Shown one piece after another: positions 16,521 through 23,714 of a stretch of DNA of 24,406 nucleotides (position 1 is the first letter of the stretch; each line of letters starts with the position of its first letter). The translations under genes were made by a program, and so were the position numbers. The notes beneath the pieces were generated by a model. The model worked only from the letters and a program-made list of their open reading frames with translations. It was not told the origin of the DNA and did no database searches. This DNA comes from a virus. The stretch is taken from positions 1 through 24,406 of IMG/VR virus record IMGVR_UViG_3300025168_000644; one strand, given 5' to 3'.

Positions 16521-16831
16521 TGGTTTTCCTCCCGCCAATTCAAATAATCAATTACTGCATCTGCTGTATCACCATTATCGGGAACTAAAAATTCAGACGA
16601 CATGTGTGAAAGAGGACCTTCATCTATGGCTACATCCTTACTTAATTCCCATTCAGGAGGTAACAAAGGAACTTCTTCATAACTCCCTATGACTTCTATA
16701 CGCCATTTGTCATATGTTTCAGGGGAAGTAAAAAATCCAACTGGAATTTTAAAATCACCATCTCCATCGGGAAAATGATAAAGTATCTTTCCCCATCTCA
16801 TCTCTTCTTCGTTCATCTCTTCTTCGTTCAT
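16517..16831 (-). CDS. Acidic hypothetical protein, 104 aa
   Basis: No family is recognised. The product is acidic and rich in Trp, Pro and Glu (FPDGDGDFKIPVGFF, EVPLLPPEWELSKDV) and is probably a small beta-rich domain. The start region carries a perfect 15-bp tandem duplication (16802-16831) that gives two ATG codons, so translation could begin at residue 1 or 6; a third ATG follows at once. GGAGATGATGAG precedes the first ATG. The stop overlaps the MazG-like start. Confidence 0.75.
   Translation of the reverse strand: MNEEEMNEEEMRWGKILYHFPDGDGDFKIPVGFFTSPETYDKWRIEVIGSYEEVPLLPPEWELSKDVAIDEGPLSHMSSEFLVPDNGDTADAVIDYLNWREENQ
16802..16831 (-). repeat. Perfect 15-bp tandem duplication at a start codon
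   Basis: Two adjacent copies, 16802-16816 and 16817-16831, read ATGAACGAAGAAGAG on the - strand. They duplicate the start codon and the first five residues (MNEEE) of the 104-aa protein. Confidence 0.9.
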
Positions 16832-16835
16832 CTCA

Positions 16836-17240
16836 TCATCTCCATATGTGTCTTAGTTTGTTCTTTGGGTCAAGTAACTTTATCGAATCAATTGTCTTAT
16901 CCTCTAAAGTAATTATTCGTGTATTGATTGTAGCCATCCTTGAGTCAACCATTGACTTAACATCGACTTCCAAATCACCATCTCTCCGTCGCTCGATTTC
17001 ATCTATCTTAGTCGATACTTCGGCTTGTACGATAGTACCTATGTATGATATTTTACTCTCTAAAGTAGCCAAGCGGTCCTCGATTGCTTGCATACCATTC
17101 TGAATATTGGTGAACACCTTTGTCATTTGAGCAGTAAACGTCCTCTTATCCCTACAATCAAAACACAATTTGTTTGGGTCTGTATTCGTGGAAGGGGTGA
17201 AAATCCCTGAACATACTATGCACTTCTTTTCAAGGGTCAT
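16836..17240 (-). CDS. Zinc-finger plus coiled-coil protein, 134 aa
   Basis: The start is set at ATG 17240, with GGTGA five bases upstream; ATG 17252 is an alternative that adds four residues. The N-terminus has CIVC and LCFDC, a four-Cys zinc site separated by about 15 residues. From about residue 40 onward there is a long heptad-like helix (VFTNIQNGMQAIEDRLATLE, then KIDEIERRRD, then ATINTRIITLEDKTIDSIKL), most likely a coiled coil. A zinc module on a coiled-coil stalk suggests an oligomeric scaffold or DNA-binding protein; no named family is recognised. It overlaps the end of the upstream gene by 11 bases. Confidence 0.75.
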   Translation of the reverse strand: MTLEKKCIVCSGIFTPSTNTDPNKLCFDCRDKRTFTAQMTKVFTNIQNGMQAIEDRLATLESKISYIGTIVQAEVSTKIDEIERRRDGDLEVDVKSMVDSRMATINTRIITLEDKTIDSIKLLDPKNKLRHIWR

Positions 17241-17448
17241 CGTATTCACCATCCTCGATTAGTGATGCGATACTCATTGTCTCCATCGCTGTACAGATTT
17301 GTACAAGCACCTTCGTGAGAGTGAGCCTCATTTGCATTCTGCTGTTATCTTCTTTCATTGCATCCACGATACCCTTCACCGCTACATCTAATGTATCGAG
17401 TGTGTGTAAAGCGGATTCTCTTAGTCGTTCTATTTTATCAGACATCAT
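17230..17448 (-). CDS. Small helical hypothetical protein, 72 aa
   Basis: No family is recognised. Nearly all of it is predicted by eye to be alpha-helical (RLRESALHTLDTLDVAVKGI, then LTLTKVLVQICTAMETMSIA), ending in an acidic tail. It starts within the upstream stop (ATGATG with GGGGG before it). It lies in a run of small genes just downstream of PolB. Confidence 0.7.
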   Translation of the reverse strand: MMSDKIERLRESALHTLDTLDVAVKGIVDAMKEDNSRMQMRLTLTKVLVQICTAMETMSIASLIEDGEYDDP

Positions 17449-17678
17449 ATATTCCCCCTGTATTTTCTTCGCTTGTTATTGAAACCAATGCTCTCGGTAA
17501 CCTCTCGGTTCTCCTTCTCGAAATCATATAATCGTTTCTGATTTGTAGGAGTCATATCGAAAAACTCATTTAGTTTAGTTTGTCGCATGACCTTTCCACC
17601 GCAGTTACAGCAATACTTTACTGATGAATTTACCGTCTGCGTTTCTTGTACCTTTTTCCAAAATTTCCATTTACTCAT
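17445..17678 (-). CDS. Small basic protein with CxxC, 77 aa
   Basis: The start is placed at ATG 17678, five bases after the PolB stop; a start at 17693 would overlap PolB. It is basic, with one YCCNCGGK cluster near residue 23 (Cys at CC-x-C) and no second pair, so a complete zinc site would need a partner chain. The C-terminus is Lys/Arg-rich (NNKRRKYRGNI). No family is recognised. Its position directly after PolB suggests a DNA-related accessory role. Confidence 0.7.
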   Translation of the reverse strand: MSKWKFWKKVQETQTVNSSVKYCCNCGGKVMRQTKLNEFFDMTPTNQKRLYDFEKENREVTESIGFNNKRRKYRGNI

Positions 17679-17682
17679 TTTA

Positions 17683-20085
17683 TTACCATCCATATTTTTT
17701 AGGAACTCTCATTGCTGTTACTGCATCCAAATCCCAGTTGAGGGTTTCGTATACTGATTTGATTTTTGAACGCACCCACTTCTCTACTACAGTAGACCAG
17801 TCGATGTCGTAATCCTCAAGTTGATTTACATTCTCGTATGCTATTACATTGGTGAGAGGTTGCCCTTCGGGTACACCGTTTACGAATACCCACTTGATGC
17901 TGTCTCCCTTGTTGAAGTCAGTCTTGAGGTATTGGTTAGAGTACCTCGCCGCTTTAGCAGGGTTGGGTACAACCTTGTCATACTCGTGTAGTTTCTTATT
18001 TATGCGACCACTTGAAGCAATCTCATCAACAGACTTACCACCCTTGTACAGATTCGTAACAGCAGGTCTAACATTGTTGTACACCTCATTCTCATCAGCA
18101 CCAGTAGCAATCAACTCGAATGCCGATGAAAGAATCTCCTTCGTTACCGCAGGGGCGTTGGATGCCTTAAGTGAGTAACCAGTTACTTTCATCTTACCTT
18201 TATCTTCCAAAGGCCATGATATGAGTCCGAAGTTTCTGTTCTTCGTATTGGCAGTAAACCAGTATGGGAAGAATGCTTCAAACTCGACATCAAGATACGC
18301 CAAGTTCAATTCATTCTGTGAGATACCTGTGAGCGTTTCACATAGAGGGTGTGCATCATCAAATGGTACTTGCACATACACGGAGTCCGTGTGTCCTGCA
18401 AGAGCCTTGTAGCCACGCTTCTCACACTCATCAACGAGCATGGTGATAGACTTACGACCAAGATATGTAATGGATGATGCAATGGCATAACTACTCCATT
18501 GACCGCCAATCTTACGGCTTCCTGTCATTCCATAGAGAGCGTTTACTGCAACCTTTACAGCCATCTGTAACATGTTGTAACCGAGTTTCTCATCTGCATC
18601 AGTTGCTTCCTTCATCATTGTCTTGTATTGCTTTCTCAAGGCAAGCAGTTCCTTGACAACCTTCGGGAACAGTCCCTCCTTTGATTGGTCCCAATGGAAT
18701 GTACCACCAGTACCATGAATGTATGTACCGTCCTTCTCTCGCTTAGGAGGTATGTTGAGTGTAAGTATTCCTTCTCCACCCTCATCAACGAGGGTCGTCC
18801 AACACAGGTTAGCGGAGAGAATAATGTTAGGATATAGTGAAGCGAAATCCATGAGAGCGACGTTCTCATGACGACCCGGTACAGGTTGCATAACCCATGC
18901 CGCTTCCAATTCAGGTCGTTCTTGTATGTATGATGAAGGGGCTTTGAGTTCGGTACGTCGTCCTATCAATCCCCTGTAGTATCGAGTAACCTTGTGTGTA
19001 CTTCCAAACTGCACACCGCAGACTTTCTGCAATGCGAAGTGGAAATTAGTACAGTTAAGTTTGTCATCACAATCACGCAAGAGTGTTGTATCAACAAGAC
19101 AGTAATCAACGAAGTCATCATAGTAATCAGTCCATCCATTGAACACAGTCATACCCTCAATGTCATTTGTTAGTTTACCTCCGAAACCAAGTTCCTTAGC
19201 GAACCAATCGAGTTTACGAGATTGTGCTTGACCTTTACCAGACTTTTGCCATATGCCCTCAAAGCCACTTCCATCAGTCCATTGAGCCGCAGTATCAAAC
19301 ACCAGTCGCCCCTTGATAGGTTGACGTGTACTCTTGTACCCACTCCCATCTTTGGGGGGTGCAACGAATATGTTGAGTGGAGACATGCGCCCACGTTCAG
19401 CACCGAGCCTTCGGTGTAGATGTGGTAAGTCAGCCCAATGTCCTGCATGAGCAATGAGCATATCAGGGTCACGTTCCTCAAGGAACGTCAAGAAGCCATC
19501 ATGCATCTCATGCTCGTTAGCATATGTACGTAGTTCATAACCACCATACCTATCAATAAACTCGGTCTTACGAGTCGTGTTGTGTATGCTGTCTCTACTC
19601 CATGCAAAGACAACGGGAGTACGAAGGTCGCTGTCTACAACAGCCATGACTGTTGTAAAGTCGTCATCATCATTCGGGTTCCATTCAAGGTCGAAGTACC
19701 ACTTACGAGGATGAAAGTCAGGTATCTCATCAGGATAGTTTGTCAGAAGAATCTGGTCAAGGTAATTGACATCAGCCTCGTATGTCCAACGTGGACACTT
19801 ATCCTTTAACTCCCAAAGTAAGTTGGGATGTGATACTGTAACCTTCCATAGATTCTGATTGTGTAATCCCTTCGCTGAAATGTCATAATGTATTTCTGCA
19901 CCGAGTCTTTGAATACGACGTAGTACATGAGTAGGGGATGCTTGGTCAACCCAACAGAAGGGCTGTACATAGTCATCATCCTCACTCATGATGTATCGCT
20001 CATGCAATACACCATCAGCACCCCTGCGCCTCTCGTAGAGAACGGGAGGGTCTGATGGGGATTCGGAGAACCAATCAATTATCAT
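17683..20085 (-). CDS. polB: Family B DNA polymerase with 3'-5' exonuclease domain
   Basis: 800 residues, the expected size for an archaeal-type PolB. Exonuclease motifs: Exo I WYFDLEW (D132, E134), Exo II IAHAGHWADLP (D219, but the usual Asn and Phe are Ala), and Exo III DYCLVD (Y328, D332). Polymerase motifs: A MDFASLYPNI (D413), B KVAVNALYG (K511, N515, Y518), and C GHTDS (D567, with His565 where DTD has its first Asp). KVTGYSLKASNAP fits the K-x-x-G region, and a thumb-like C-terminus follows. It copies the viral genome with PCNA (the gene immediately upstream, ATGA overlap, GGGAGATGA before the start) and the RFC-like loader. The catalytic Asp pair D413/D567 is intact, so the enzyme is probably active. 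Confidence 0.97.
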   Translation of the reverse strand: MIIDWFSESPSDPPVLYERRRGADGVLHERYIMSEDDDYVQPFCWVDQASPTHVLRRIQRLGAEIHYDISAKGLHNQNLWKVTVSHPNLLWELKDKCPRWTYEADVNYLDQILLTNYPDEIPDFHPRKWYFDLEWNPNDDDDFTTVMAVVDSDLRTPVVFAWSRDSIHNTTRKTEFIDRYGGYELRTYANEHEMHDGFLTFLEERDPDMLIAHAGHWADLPHLHRRLGAERGRMSPLNIFVAPPKDGSGYKSTRQPIKGRLVFDTAAQWTDGSGFEGIWQKSGKGQAQSRKLDWFAKELGFGGKLTNDIEGMTVFNGWTDYYDDFVDYCLVDTTLLRDCDDKLNCTNFHFALQKVCGVQFGSTHKVTRYYRGLIGRRTELKAPSSYIQERPELEAAWVMQPVPGRHENVALMDFASLYPNIILSANLCWTTLVDEGGEGILTLNIPPKREKDGTYIHGTGGTFHWDQSKEGLFPKVVKELLALRKQYKTMMKEATDADEKLGYNMLQMAVKVAVNALYGMTGSRKIGGQWSSYAIASSITYLGRKSITMLVDECEKRGYKALAGHTDSVYVQVPFDDAHPLCETLTGISQNELNLAYLDVEFEAFFPYWFTANTKNRNFGLISWPLEDKGKMKVTGYSLKASNAPAVTKEILSSAFELIATGADENEVYNNVRPAVTNLYKGGKSVDEIASSGRINKKLHEYDKVVPNPAKAARYSNQYLKTDFNKGDSIKWVFVNGVPEGQPLTNVIAYENVNQLEDYDIDWSTVVEKWVRSKIKSVYETLNWDLDAVTAMRVPKKYGW

Positions 20086-20837
20086 TCATCTCCCTCATCT
20101 ATAATCACAAGTAAAGTATTGTCTTGGTCGAAGATAATCGGTGTACCATCTCCCATGTGGAATCGTGCTTGTTCATCATCCAAGAACTGTAGACAAGCAG
20201 GTAACCAATCTCCATAGTATGATTGTACTGTAGCCGAAGGACCATCAGTATCGCTAATAGACAATGTAGTGAACAGGCGACCACTCGCCGCTTTACCTGC
20301 TACAATACCAAACTCTTCCTCACCACAATGAACACGCAGTTTGAACTGTGAGTCATCAGATACGAGTGTACGCATACCCGCCAATGAAATCAAATCCTTA
20401 GTTTCAAATAGCGTACCATGAGCCGTTAAGGGACTCTTGTAAAACGTAGTGAAGTTATCACCAATACATGAATTAATTACTTTACTCATTGCATTAACTT
20501 TAGCATGGGACTCAATCTCATCAGTACTGGGTATCTGCAATCGGTTACCACCTGCATCAATGTGTAGTGGCTTGACAGGAGATACCTGTCGAAGTGTTAC
20601 ATCATCCTGCTTACTTGCTTTCAAGAACTTAAGGAACTTCTCAAGCATTGCAATATGAATGATGCCTTCTTCTTCTATGTCCGATACGACAAGACGCTTG
20701 CGTAGATAGTAATTAGCATACGCTACTTGAACGGTCATGTATATACCTGAACAGTTGATACGAAGGTCCTCAATACCTTTAGTGAAACCACTAAGGAACT
20801 TCATCAAATCACTTCGGTCTACGGTTATCTTAGTCAT
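20082..20837 (-). CDS. pcn: PCNA-like sliding clamp
   Basis: 251 residues, the usual PCNA length. The order of elements fits the clamp: an N-terminal DLMKFLSGFTKGIEDLRINC segment, a central linker (HIDAGGNRLQIPSTDEIESH), and a second domain with KDLISLAGMRTLVSD and SQFKLRVHCGEEEFGIVAG. The C-terminus, MGDGTPIIFDQDNTLLVIID, matches the PCNA ending 'g-P-...-v.y.l...g.l.f.lap'. Similarity is recognisable but divergent. The clamp trims into a homotrimeric ring that tethers PolB and other enzymes. The ATG lies 11 bases past the 22-bp TATA element, so this is the first gene of its transcript. PolB follows with an ATGA overlap. Confidence 0.85.
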   Translation of the reverse strand: MTKITVDRSDLMKFLSGFTKGIEDLRINCSGIYMTVQVAYANYYLRKRLVVSDIEEEGIIHIAMLEKFLKFLKASKQDDVTLRQVSPVKPLHIDAGGNRLQIPSTDEIESHAKVNAMSKVINSCIGDNFTTFYKSPLTAHGTLFETKDLISLAGMRTLVSDDSQFKLRVHCGEEEFGIVAGKAASGRLFTTLSISDTDGPSATVQSYYGDWLPACLQFLDDEQARFHMGDGTPIIFDQDNTLLVIIDEGDE

Positions 20838-20848
20838 ACAATCAACTC

Positions 20849-20879
20849 TTTTCTCTTTGCCGATTTATAAAGGTGGAAA
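20849..20879 (-). promoter_or_regulatory. Archaeal TATA promoter of the PCNA-PolB unit
   Basis: The - strand reads CCACCTTTATAAATCGGC then AAAGAGAAAA. TTTATAAA (20864-20871) is a consensus archaeal TATA box centred about 29-30 bases before the PCNA ATG at 20837, giving a very short leader. The 22 bases 20849-20870 match the helicase promoter perfectly. Confidence 0.8.
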
Positions 20880-20978
20880 GGAAGAAGGAGGATAAAGTGA
20901 TAGAAAAACCCCTGTCATGGTCGATGAAAACCAGAAGTCGGAATGAAATTTCCCTCTTATTACTTGACAAACTTTCCC

Positions 20979-21004
20979 CAATACCTAACATGCAAAAGGT
21001 ATTG
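20979..21004 (-). terminator. Hairpin after the Sak4-like gene, possible terminator or processing site
   Basis: Perfect 8-bp inverted repeat, CAATACCT and AGGTATTG, with a 10-base loop, beginning two bases after the stop codon at 21007. No long T run follows immediately, so it is not a classic intrinsic terminator. It could mark the 3' end of the transcript or stabilise it. Confidence 0.4.
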
Positions 21005-21006
21005 AA

Positions 21007-21972
21007 TCACAAACTCCCATCGTATAATTCAGGGAGGCCGAACCATTCAGGCTCGCCATCAGGACGTGTAGTGAATACCTTTCTTCGCTTGTCTTGAAGT
21101 TCAGGATTCATCTTCGCCTTAGAGAATTTGACATAGTAGTGCATCGCTAACAACTCACCATCTTCATTGAGTTCTTCTTCCTTCTCGGTAAGTAAGATAG
21201 TCGGTAAGTAGTTGTTCGTTCGCTTCTCCCAATCAGGTACGAAACGCTTGTTGGGTCCATAGAAGTCCTTAGTTGCCATGTGGGTTTCCCATATGACCTT
21301 AACACCAAGTCGAACTAAATCACGAGACAATGCTGTGAGTTGGTGGAACCGTGTGTTACGGATAGCCCATGTCGCTTGCTTCTCAACCTTCGCTGAACCG
21401 CTTCCGTCTGCCGCATCAATGGCATCGTTGGACAAACCTAAGTCCACGATACGCATGTTGTTGGCACATATCTCTAACCATGAATCAACACCACTAATGA
21501 TAACACCCCATACAGGGTTGCCCTTTGTTGCTTGGTCATGTACATACTTCATGATGTCCATGACACGCTGGTGAGTAGCGGGATAGTTGTAAGCAGTACG
21601 GTCATTGACCGCCATTGCCCACGGGTTCCATGATACGATGTTGTCCTCTTCTGTGTGTAGTGCGGAAGCAAGCATTGCTACGCCCATATCAAAATCGAGT
21701 ACGTGTAGTTTAGCGTTGGGGTCTTTGGTTGTATCTTTGGCAAACCAATCGAGCATGATACCCGACTTACATGTGCCATCAAATCCAGCCACTCCGATGA
21801 AGTCGTAGCGTTGTGCCTTAGCCTTCTCCATCATTGTTTGTTCTGCTCGTAGGTGAGCGAACGGGTCATCATTACTGACAGCCGCCGTTACTTTTGCTTG
21901 TACCTTCGCCTTCGCCTTCGCTTCCTTTTCTTCGTTCTTAATTTCTGTTACTGTTGTTCCAAATCCTGACAT
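21007..21972 (-). CDS. Sak4/RecA-like recombination ATPase
   Basis: 321 residues from ATG at 21972, which has a perfect AAGGAGG site seven bases upstream; the longer frame to 22020 would overlap the previous gene. Core motifs: P-loop VAGFDGTCKSG (about residues 61-71), with Cys in place of the Gly before Lys; VLDFD at 91-95; Walker B-like VIISGVDSW; and VIWETHMATKD, which fits the sensor region of the AAA_24/Sak4 family of short Rad51/RecA-like ATPases. The N-terminus is an Ala/Lys/Glu-rich helix (KEAKAKAKVQAK). Sak4 proteins promote single-strand annealing and strand exchange together with an SSB, and are often encoded next to it. The OB-fold gene two positions upstream fits that pairing. 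A more RadA-like assignment cannot be excluded without alignment. Confidence 0.8.
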   Translation of the reverse strand: MSGFGTTVTEIKNEEKEAKAKAKVQAKVTAAVSNDDPFAHLRAEQTMMEKAKAQRYDFIGVAGFDGTCKSGIMLDWFAKDTTKDPNAKLHVLDFDMGVAMLASALHTEEDNIVSWNPWAMAVNDRTAYNYPATHQRVMDIMKYVHDQATKGNPVWGVIISGVDSWLEICANNMRIVDLGLSNDAIDAADGSGSAKVEKQATWAIRNTRFHQLTALSRDLVRLGVKVIWETHMATKDFYGPNKRFVPDWEKRTNNYLPTILLTEKEEELNEDGELLAMHYYVKFSKAKMNPELQDKRRKVFTTRPDGEPEWFGLPELYDGSL

Positions 21973-21974
21973 AT

Positions 21975-22214
21975 TTATTCCTCCTTTTTGTCTTTCAACA
22001 TCCAAGCATACGCACCCCAAACAGGATTAGCACCTGTCACGCACCAACCAAAGTTAGCCTTATCGTTTTCATCCGTGTATGTTTTTTGTTCTTCATCACT
22101 CCAACGATATAAACAAGGTCTGTAAAACGAAACATCGCCATCTTCATCGGGTTCTTCTAATACAACACTACCTAAACCATCATGTGGAGGCAGTTTGTTC
22201 AATTGCTCATTCAA
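21975..22214 (-). CDS. Hypothetical protein, 79 aa, between SSB and Sak4 genes
   Basis: Family not recognised. The open frame begins at 22274, but that overlaps the candidate SSB gene by 68 bases; TTG at 22214 overlaps its stop by only eight and has GGAG about nine bases upstream, so it is preferred. GTG 22238 is another option. The product is acidic and rich in Trp and Tyr (SFYRPCLYRWSDEEQ, then FGWCVTGANPVWGAYAWML). It ends in KDKKEE, and the AAGGAGG for the Sak4-like gene lies inside its last codons, so the two are probably translationally coupled. Confidence 0.7.
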   Translation of the reverse strand: MNEQLNKLPPHDGLGSVVLEEPDEDGDVSFYRPCLYRWSDEEQKTYTDENDKANFGWCVTGANPVWGAYAWMLKDKKEE

Positions 22215-23532
22215 ATTGACCAACTCCTGTATCGCCACCAGTTGCTCGTTGTCGGCTACGTCGTGGGTCTGCAAAGACTCCCATGACGCTTATCTTAGGA
22301 GATACAATACCATTGTATTCCTTCATACCTAAACGACCAAAGACAAGTACTGTAGAGCGTTCGGCGTATTCAAACGCCTCCTCACCCCATCCTGCTACGA
22401 ACGGTTGAGTAAGGTTACCCACCGCACCTGCAATCCAGCATTGTACATCACCAGTAATACTACTTGATAGTGTCATAGAATAGTTGTAACCTTCGGGGTC
22501 GAAGTCGCTTTCACGAGGCTCGCTGTTGAGCGATGTAACCAATCCCCTTGTGATAACCAACGGACCCCATTGACGACGCTCGCCACCAATGTCTCCGCTT
22601 TGCTTGCCACGTTCATACGCATCATCCAATTCATCAATTGGTACGTAGTACTCATGGAAGGCAGGTAATGTCCAAAACTTTGAAGGTTGAAGTAGAGAGC
22701 GTACATCTTCGGGAAGGAACTCATCTGTGTATTCAATCTCAAAGTTACTGTAAACACCGAGCACATCTTTGAAATTATCTGATGCCTTCTCTCGTGGTGG
22801 AACAACTTGTATCTTACAAGGGCGACCCTGTTGGATATTGAGTTCCGTAAGTTCATTGGTCAAGTCAACACGCCATAGAGACACCTTGTTGTTCTTAACC
22901 AGTTCTTCTTCCTCATGTCCGAGGAAGTATGCATATCGACCCATGCGCTTGAATGGCGCAGGGTCGCCGTTGTATGAGGTAAGACAGACCCAATCACTTC
23001 CTGATTGTAGTCCATAAGGTGGGTTCTCATCACTTGATGCTTCGAGTTTCTTGACACCATCCTTTGTGTGTAAAGACCATACTGAACCAGTCTTTTCAAA
23101 CGCACCAAGACGACCACTTCCGATTGCATCGGACGGGTCCTCTGCATACAACTTGAGATTGCTCTGTACAATGTTAGCAAGTCTGTCTCGCTTACGGTCT
23201 TGCACACCTAAGAATGAACCAACCCATGTGGAGAGGTTCTTACTACTTCCACCGCTTTGCTTGCGAGTTTCAGTAAACACTTGTTCAGCCCAATCGACCA
23301 ACAAATCATCATCTTCATCAGCAGGAGAGTCGCAACCATAATGCGTTGTAATGTACTCAAGGTACATCTTCTTCGCATCTTCTATTGTCTTGCTTGTGCG
23401 CTTTGCATAGGCATCCAAACGAAGCATTACTCCTTTGGGTAACCCATCCTCGCTCGCTTCTGCTTGTACAGTACCAAAGCCACTTCCTGTATCTTCTACG
23501 TTTTCGTATTCATCTTCTTCTTTCCATGTCAT
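22207..23532 (-). CDS. OB-fold protein, candidate single-stranded DNA-binding protein
   Basis: 441 residues from ATG at 23532, with GGTGA five bases upstream; TTG 23544 would add four residues. The N-terminal 120 residues are acidic and helical. The middle (about 150-300) has beta-rich segments (SDWVCLTSYNGDPAPFKRMG, then CKIQVVPP). The C-terminal 110 residues (WGPLVITRGLVTSLN, YNYSMTLSSS, VQCWIAGAVGNL, STVLVFGRLGMKEYNG, PKISVMGVFA) follow the strand order of an OB fold, as in RPA and SSB proteins. It sits between the RFC-like loader and the Sak4-like ATPase, where an SSB would be expected, and no other SSB is visible. The call rests on fold pattern and context, not a signature motif. Confidence 0.6.
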   Translation of the reverse strand: MTWKEEDEYENVEDTGSGFGTVQAEASEDGLPKGVMLRLDAYAKRTSKTIEDAKKMYLEYITTHYGCDSPADEDDDLLVDWAEQVFTETRKQSGGSSKNLSTWVGSFLGVQDRKRDRLANIVQSNLKLYAEDPSDAIGSGRLGAFEKTGSVWSLHTKDGVKKLEASSDENPPYGLQSGSDWVCLTSYNGDPAPFKRMGRYAYFLGHEEEELVKNNKVSLWRVDLTNELTELNIQQGRPCKIQVVPPREKASDNFKDVLGVYSNFEIEYTDEFLPEDVRSLLQPSKFWTLPAFHEYYVPIDELDDAYERGKQSGDIGGERRQWGPLVITRGLVTSLNSEPRESDFDPEGYNYSMTLSSSITGDVQCWIAGAVGNLTQPFVAGWGEEAFEYAERSTVLVFGRLGMKEYNGIVSPKISVMGVFADPRRSRQRATGGDTGVGQFE

Positions 23533-23537
23533 CTTAA

Positions 23538-23714
23538 TCACCAATCTTTCAATATTTTTTGTTCTATTTCTTTTGTTATTTCATACGCCTTGTCTACAGC
23601 AAAGACAACATCATCTTCTCCTGTAGTAATCAAAGCGTGGAATATGATACTCATCATGAGGCAACGTGTTGCGTCTGCGCCCTTGTCGAGTGCGGGTTTG
23701 AAATCAAAACTCAT
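23538..23714 (-). CDS. Small helical protein, 58 aa, between RFC and SSB
   Basis: ATG at 23714 overlaps the RFC-like stop as ATGA, and the frame ends with TGA at 23540-23538, five bases before the candidate SSB start. The product begins MSFDFKPALDKGADATRCLM and ends with a Lys/Glu-rich helix (ITKEIEQKILKDW). It seems all-helical, with no recognised family. The stop/start overlaps on both sides, and the otherwise unexplained gap, argue that it is a true gene. Confidence 0.7.
   Translation of the reverse strand: MSFDFKPALDKGADATRCLMMSIIFHALITTGEDDVVFAVDKAYEITKEIEQKILKDW

Larger units (their letters stand above)
20838..21006 (-). other. Intergenic region between Sak4-like gene and PCNA
   Basis: This is the only gap above 100 bases between genes in the window (169 bp). 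It holds the PCNA promoter, a hairpin right after the Sak4-like stop, and a TTTTT run on the - strand (20904-20908) that could end the upstream transcript. The + strand open frame that begins at 20873 runs into the Sak4-like gene and looks spurious. Confidence 0.7.

Noticed and set aside
20873-21097. + strand ORF in the Sak4-PCNA gap
   Set aside because: It has low-complexity coding, overlaps the Sak4-like gene antisense, has no family match, and covers a promoter region.
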